From: Gnetum montanum
Lineage: Eukaryota; Streptophyta; Gnetopsida; Gnetales; Gnetaceae
Direction: 5' to 3'
DNA length: 60,642 nt
Assembly: GCA_015680685.1 (NCBI GenBank)
Contig: MNCI01027502.1
Coordinates: forward strand, 8,493-69,134
Both the position numbers and the translations under genes were made by a program. Below, piece by piece: positions 55,442 to 60,642 of this stretch. How positions within the stretch are numbered: position 1 is the stretch's first letter; each line of letters starts with the position of its first letter. The notes beneath the pieces are model-generated. The model had not been told where the DNA came from. It worked only from the letters and a program-made list of their open reading frames with translations, and searched no databases.

Positions 55442-58179
55442 ATGCCACCCAAGAGACCCGAAGTAGGAGGATCATTACAACCTAGGGAGAAAACACCCAG
55501 AGGAAGAGTTAGAGGATAAAGTGGAGAAAAAAATCCTCTTGCAAAGAAAGAGGCACATTCTTATAGCATTTACTAGCCCACAACTACAAAAAATGATGCA
55601 CCACATGCTTCAGAACAATGAAAACATCTCACACTCTCTAATGAGTGTTTACGAGAAATTCAAGAGAAGTACATCATGTTCACTATCATAGTGGAGCTAA
55701 ATTTTGAATCCTTTATGGAGTTTGCATCGCTAAAGTCCATGAGCAATTACAAGCCTCTCCTTTATGATCCACAATTTCAAGCAATGATGAATGGTACTTG
55801 GAAGAAGTTTATTAGTTTTAGAAGAATAAACAAAATGATGCCACTATACAAGTCAAGGAAGTTACAATGCCATATTCAGTAGAAGTAATAGCAAATGTAC
55901 TAAACATATGAAATGTCAAAGCTAATATAGCTGAGATTTCTACAAGCTTTGAGATGAATGCAAGAAATTTATGTCTACAGAGGTCCTGTGAAATCATTAC
56001 AAAAGAATATAGCAAATTATCAACTACTAAGAAGATCTATTTTAAGATTGAGACATACCATATATTTCCAACAAAAAAGCTTAATTGAATTTCCATCCAT
56101 ACTACTAGAGGAAGTACCATCCTAATTGGAAAATTCTAGGCCAACATTGTTCATATGCTATTTTTAAAGATAAAAAGGATATTTGAGGAGAAGAGGATAA
56201 GGAAGCCTACTTTGCCATTCTCTTATCTTATTGGAAGATTGTGTCGATAAGCTAGGATTTTGAGCTACATTAATGATGTTCTTTGGAAAGCCAAAAATGC
56301 TTCATATGCTAGAATTTCTAAGCAATCCCATCAAAGAAGGATTAATTTTACAAACTAATAAGAATTAAGACTGTAGTAGGATCCACTCTAGTGGAAAATA
56401 TTTGAATCATAGGAATAGAACAAGTAGAACCCAGTGGGTTAACACCAACTGTAGATAGGTCACGGAAAAGTGCTTCACTAGCATAACCAGACTATAGACC
56501 CTCAATGAACCACTTATAGCAAATCATGAAAATAATAAGTTAGGGAAGTAGGGAGGTCTCAAGTATGTATAGATTTAGAGATAATCCTAGTAGACTTGTC
56601 ATATCAATAGCTCTCGCAAGTCATTAAGTCTCTTTGTAAGCAAGAAAGGATGACGATTGGACATAACAAATTTCAGGGAACATTGCATCCTTTGAAGCAA
56701 TGTTAGAAACAAGATAACTTGTCATAGTAGTGGTAATGCAATACAAGTAGCATACATTATAATATGCCACATCAAAGAATCCTTCAATGTTCCCATTATG
56801 TCATTAACTAATATTACTAGAACTAAACATGTACAAACCATAACCAAAACATCAATGGCCCCTGTAGTGCATGAAAATGTGTTGGAGAGATTGCTACAGA
56901 TAGGAAAAATCATGTAGTAGATTTCTGATATCCCCAATGATATCACCACAATCTAGTTTAATTTAATCTAAACAAAAGAAAAACTAGTCATGGTGGAAAC
57001 TTGAATGCAACATACAAAAAGTGAAGTGCAAAGATTATAGGTGAAATTAGTTACACTAAGAGTTGAAAGAAAAGACCTTGCATGACATGTTGCACTTGAA
57101 TAACTTGAATAATTTAGAAATGACCATATTTGTCAACTGATGATAAAATACACACATATAGAGATGAAAAGGAAAAAGTAGTGTGAAATGCTTCTATGAT
57201 AGATCCTCAAATGTACATACATGCTAAAGCTATTACTGCATTAGAGGAAGAGAATAAGAAGATTACTATCGAAAACATGAGGTTGAAAAACATTGACAAG
57301 TAGAAGAATGTTTTAGAAGAAAGCATCCATCAGTTGAGAGAGAAATTTACTAGTGTCAACCTCGACAAAAGACAATTGAACTGAAAAATAGAACCTTATC
57401 ACTGATAGAAATTCATGTTGTACGACAAAAATCAATAACTAAGATCAGCGTATAACATAATAAGGCCAAGAAACATGAATGGCTAAAAGAACACTTCAAA
57501 GACCAAGTGGGTATGTATAAGAAAATAATGAAAAAGAAATCTAGATGGCTAAAACTAGAATTAGCTTAATTACAGAACATACACTAGATTAGCAACCCAT
57601 CTTGAATAGTCTTACCCACATCCATCAAGCCAAAATTAAGAACAAAGACTTGCAAATTGAGGATTTGACAAAATACATGGGGTTAGCAAATCTTTGATGT
57701 GCTAACTTAGTCATGTTAATGGTAGGTAGGCTAAGAATAGAGTTGAAGCAGAAAGTGGATACAATGTATTTAATGTATGAAAAAAATTTTGTCGATAGAA
57801 AAGATTCCCAACAAAAGCTTCACATAGCAAACATTAAATTGTAAGTACTCAAGCCTGGCTACCATGATTAGAAAAATGTAGCAACAAACCTAACTAGAAG
57901 AGTTATAGACTATCAAGAACTAAAGAAAGTGGCTAAAGCTTTTGAGAAAGAAAGAATGTAGTTTGCAGCATGGTACTTCAAGGCTTACAAAATGTTCTCA
58001 AAACTATCATGTCCTTGGGAAGTACTAATTCCATCCAACATTGCTAAATTCTCATAGAGGTACATGACCTTGATTGAAAAGAAGAAAAACTCATAGCACT
58101 ACTAAGTAGATATCAATTTCAAAAGCCTAAAGATAAGGCAAAGAAGCCGATGGAGGGGCCACCATTGCTTGGAACATGA
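55442..58179 (+). pseudogene. E4 third ORF: coiled-coil accessory protein relic
   Basis: ATG 55442 (MPPKRPEVGGSLQPREKTPR) to TGA 58177-58179, about 912 codons, many stops. It is colinear with E5: SNECLREIQEKYIMFTIIVE; GTWKKFISFRRINKMM; YHIFPTKKLN.ISIHTTRGS; LPFSYLIGRLCR.ARILSYI; NVPIMSLTNIT; EEENKKITIENMRLK; HFKDQVGMYKKIM; EDLTKYMGLANL. The end has CPWEVLIPSNIAKFS and KAKKPMEGPPLLGT. Colinearity over the full length with E5 in a different LTR family argues for a genuine ancestral gene, not chance frames. Confidence 0.72.
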
Positions 58180-58417
58180 AGAAAACTACATCGAGCTTGA
58201 TTTTTTTCTTAATTCATTTTGTTTCATTTTGTTTTTGTCATATGTATCAATCATGCATTGCATGATAATTTTGTGATACCACTCAAACCACAATGCAATA
58301 TTCATAGTAGAGTCAGTCATGTATATAAGTGTTATCATGTCAAAGTCCATGTAACCCCACAAGTTTATAAGAAGCTCTATCGTCTTTTGTTTTTGAACTC
58401 AATGATGAATTTTCAGT

Positions 58418-58431
58418 CAGTTGTGAGGGTA
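58418..58431 (+). other. E4 polypurine tract
   Basis: CAGTTGTGAGGGTA directly precedes the 3' LTR, a decayed form of the CAGTCGTGGGGGTA tract of E5. Confidence 0.75.
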
Positions 58432-59265
58432 TGATGAAAGAATTTATGTTACATACTACGATATCGTAGCTTTGTATACATCATCATAGATATGATGTAG
58501 TGGATCATGGTCATGCATATATATACCAATCCACCATTACATCACAAGTATAATTTTTAACCAACATTTAGTGAAATTCTTGTAGTTTGTTTCCATAAAG
58601 TTAGAGTTAGAGTAAATGTTCGTAGTGTGGTGAATTACAGTTATACAAAATCTTTATTTGAGTGGATTTTTCTTAGACACATAATTCATAAACAACAATA
58701 AAGAACAAGATTGTTCTTTATCATTGTAGCATACCACTTAGCATAGATTTATTTTTCATAATATTTACTTTCCTTAAGTCATTTACTATTCCAGTATCTA
58801 TTAGTAACATAGTATAAGTACGATTGGTTTCAAGCATAAAATGTAATTGTTTGATAATAGAGTAGTGACTTCACTTGATTCATTAAGGAGTGAAGTGACT
58901 TGGTGATTCCAGTAACAATTACATCAGCCTAGGATATGTACAAAATACCAAGAATGGAAACTTATTGCTATAGTATAGAATAGATCTACATTTCCACTAT
59001 ACTTAGACTTAGAATCTATAATCATTTCTATCATGTTTACACTTAATCTTATTAAGAGCCAATCAACATTAGTTCATCATATGCCTCACTAAGAGTTAAA
59101 CCATATGATTTACACCTCACTAACTCCAAGTGGAAAGATAACAATCACAAACTTAATATCAACTTGCTAGTATACTTACATTGTCTAATTGAGGATTATG
59201 ATCTCATCATGTGTGAACACTTGTGAAGTCTATGGTTGAGTGTTTGAATACTCAACTACTCATCA
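58432..59265 (+). repeat. E4 3' LTR
   Basis: An 834-bp LTR starting TGATGAAAGAATTTATG after the polypurine tract and ending CTACTCATCA. It carries the intact palindrome CTACGATATCGTAG (58457-58470), then a TATATATAC sequence at about 58517. Confidence 0.9.
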
Positions 59266-60120
59266 ACACCTTAAAGGGCTTAGAAATATTTTCATAAGAT
59301 GTAGATGATTTGGTGTTACTTTGAATGCTAAGAAATCTATTCTTCATATTCAAAGTGATAAATTTTTTGGTCATATAGTGACTAAAGAAGACATTATGAT
59401 AGATCCTAAGCAGGTAAATGCTATTTTAGAGGTACCTTACCCTTTTTCTAAATTGACTTAAAGATTTTTTTGGTAAAGTTAATTTTATTAGAAAATTTAT
59501 TTCTATTTATGTTGAATTATTTAGATCTTTAAATGATATGCTTAAGAAAGATAGTAGTATGCATTGGAAAAAAGAAAAAAAGAAATTTTTTCTTGTTATT
59601 ATGGAGGCCATTATAAATGCTCTTGTCATAACTTCTCCATGGTATGAAAATGATTTCTTCCTATATGCATTCTCTAGCAATGTTAATGTTATTGCTATTT
59701 TAACCCAAAATATCATTGATCAAGGTGAAAGACCTATATCTTTTATGTTTGCACCTTTAAAAGATGCAAAATTAAAATATTCACTTGTAGAAAAGTAATT
59801 GTATGTTGTCATTAAAGCTTTAAATAAATTTCACTACTATTTTCTAAACACTAAAGTTTTTGTTATTGTCCTTGATTCAACAACTATTGCACAGCTAAAT
59901 TACAATATCCTAATGAAAAATGACCTAAGTGAATCATGAAATTATAAGAGTATGATATTTTATGGAAAGTAGCAAAATTGGTTAGAGAAATTGGTCTTGC
60001 TAAAGCTAATATCCAAAGCCTCAACTTTGGAAAACTGTGATATACCTCAAGACTAGGAATTAATATCTCTTCGTATACTATCTCTGGATGAAGAAAATGA
60101 TGTTCCATTTGCTCCTAACT
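59266..60120 (+). pseudogene. E0 RT end and RNase H
   Basis: The RT frame resumes after E4: LKGLRNIFIRCR.FGVTLNAK, KKSILHIQSDKFFGHIVTKE, IMIDPKQVNAILEVPYPFSK. RNase H follows in an 86-codon frame (59538-59798): MHWKKEKKKFFLVIMEA, FFLYAFSSNVNVIAILTQNI, GERPISFMFAPLKDAKLKYS. Then ALNKFHYYFLNTKVFVIVLD. The catalytic Asp of the first RNase H strand is replaced. Confidence 0.82.
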
Positions 60121-60179
60121 AATTACATGATCCATGGTATGAAGACATTAAGTTTTATTTAACTTTTCATCGTCATCCT

Positions 60180-60553
60180 TTAAACCTTTGTAGATATAAA
60201 ATGAAGCTATTATTATCTAAATATTCTAAGTTTACCTTAATTAGTGGTGATTTATTTTCAAGGAGTATATATTAAATGTTTAGACCAAAAACAAGCTAAC
60301 AATGCTTTAAAGCAAGTACATGAAGAGGGACCTATAGGGCATCATTCACTAATACATAAAGTTACAAGAGCAAGTTACTATTAACCTACTATGATTAATG
60401 ATGCTTATAACTAAGTTAAAACTTGTGTACAATTTACAATGTTTAAAAGGAAAGATTACAAAATTTAGCTCCTTTATGACATATAATAGAAAGTAGATCC
60501 TTCACATAATGAGATTTAGATCTCATAGGAATGCTTAATCCATTATTACATCT
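60180..60553 (+). pseudogene. E0 integrase N-terminal part
   Basis: Broken frames read NNALKQVHEEGPIGHHSLIH, KVTRASYY.PTMINDAYN and VKTCVQFTMFKRK, the integrase zinc-binding domain in Tat-like form. A DF/IGMLNPLLHL-like stretch opens the core. E7 interrupts after CTTACATC-type sequence at 60553. Confidence 0.7.
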
Positions 60554-60642
60554 TGATGAGTGGCGAGGTACCCCTACACTCAACCATACGAAACGAGCGT
60601 AGCACGTGCGATTCGGTCAAACTCTGCAGACTAAATGCCTAA
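60554..60642 (-). repeat. E7: start of an E1-type LTR
   Basis: TGATGAGTGGCGAGGTACCC and the following 70 bases match the E1 LTR end at 4718-4806 with few differences (shared ACTCAACCATACGAAAYGAGCG). Orientation is minus. The rest lies beyond the window, so solo LTR and full element cannot be told apart. Confidence 0.9.

Larger units (their letters stand above)
32700..59265 (+). mobile_element. E4: Ty3/gypsy element carrying E5 and E6
   Basis: The 5' LTR 32700-33571 and 3' LTR 58432-59265 are diverged copies (shared GATATYGTAGCTTTRTATRCATCA and later blocks). Flanks ACACT (32695-32699) and ACACC (59266-59270) form a target duplication with one change. Inside are the primer site, gag, protease, E5, RNase H, E6, integrase, post-pol region, internal promoter-like module, third ORF and polypurine tract. 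RT is missing at the E5 site. About 11.7 kb belongs to E4 itself. Confidence 0.9.
28476..60553 (+). mobile_element. E0: Tat-like Ty3/gypsy element with upstream RNase H, split by E4
   Basis: Coding relics run gag (28953), protease (30585), an extra RNase H (31300), RT (32150-32699), then E4, then the RT end, RNase H and the integrase N-terminal part (59266-60553). E7 interrupts it there. Continuity across E4 is shown by GTH followed by LKGLRNIF in one frame. No 5' LTR was identified; copia DNA lies at 28475. The gag and integrase (IGMLNPLLHL-type) differ clearly from E1-E6. Confidence 0.75.

Noticed and set aside
1-60642. tRNA, rRNA, phage or bacterial systems
   Set aside because: No cloverleaf-capable segments or conserved rRNA stretches were noticed; the tRNA-like sequences are only short primer-binding sites.

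Overview
The window is nuclear plant DNA made almost entirely of nested, decayed Ty3/gypsy LTR retrotransposons. The evidence is LTRs beginning TGATGA and ending CATCA, tRNA-Asp-type primer-binding sites, gag/protease/RT/RNase H/integrase relics broken by stops, and fragments of a plant NLR gene, a cinnamyl-alcohol-dehydrogenase-like gene and a Ty1/copia RT. No intact host gene, tRNA, rRNA or CRISPR was seen. The density of old nested elements suggests a large-genome land plant; a gymnosperm is plausible, but this is inference. Three single n bases mark uncertain assembly.

I label the elements E0 to E7. Left half: E3 (minus, 5' LTR 27167-27989, running left to at least 5703) carries gag, PR, RT, RNase H, integrase, a long 3' non-coding region and a third ORF. 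E2 (plus, 6038-14062, complete with target duplication TTGTG) sits inside the third ORF of E3. E1 (minus, 5' LTR 4718-5702, running off the left edge) cuts it again. Between 17.23 and about 20.6 kb, E3 is interrupted by unassigned DNA holding the NLR and CAD fragments. A copia RT relic lies at 27990-28475.

Right half: E0 (plus, 28476-32699, resuming 59266-60553) is a Tat-like element with an RNase H domain upstream of RT. E4 (plus, 32700-59265) is inserted in the RT of E0. E5 (plus, 36563-45437) and E6 (minus, 46011-52024) are inserted in E4. E7, an E1-like LTR, begins at 60554 inside the integrase of E0.

The related elements E1-E6 share one plan. Gag with an odd Cys/His motif leads to pol (often deleted), a G-rich polypurine-like motif at the pol end, a T-rich TTTTGTTTTAC tract and a conserved non-coding block. 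Then come a second promoter-like module with the same GATATC-type palindromes as the LTR, a candidate leader intron, a third coiled-coil ORF, the polypurine tract and the 3' LTR. E1, E2 and E5 lack different amounts of pol, but all keep sequence from the same G-rich motif onward. The 5' end of E5 is an inverted LTR palindrome with 186-bp arms that are identical base for base. The most interesting signals are the duplicated promoter module driving a candidate accessory ORF, the palindrome, and the position of the extra RNase H in E0.
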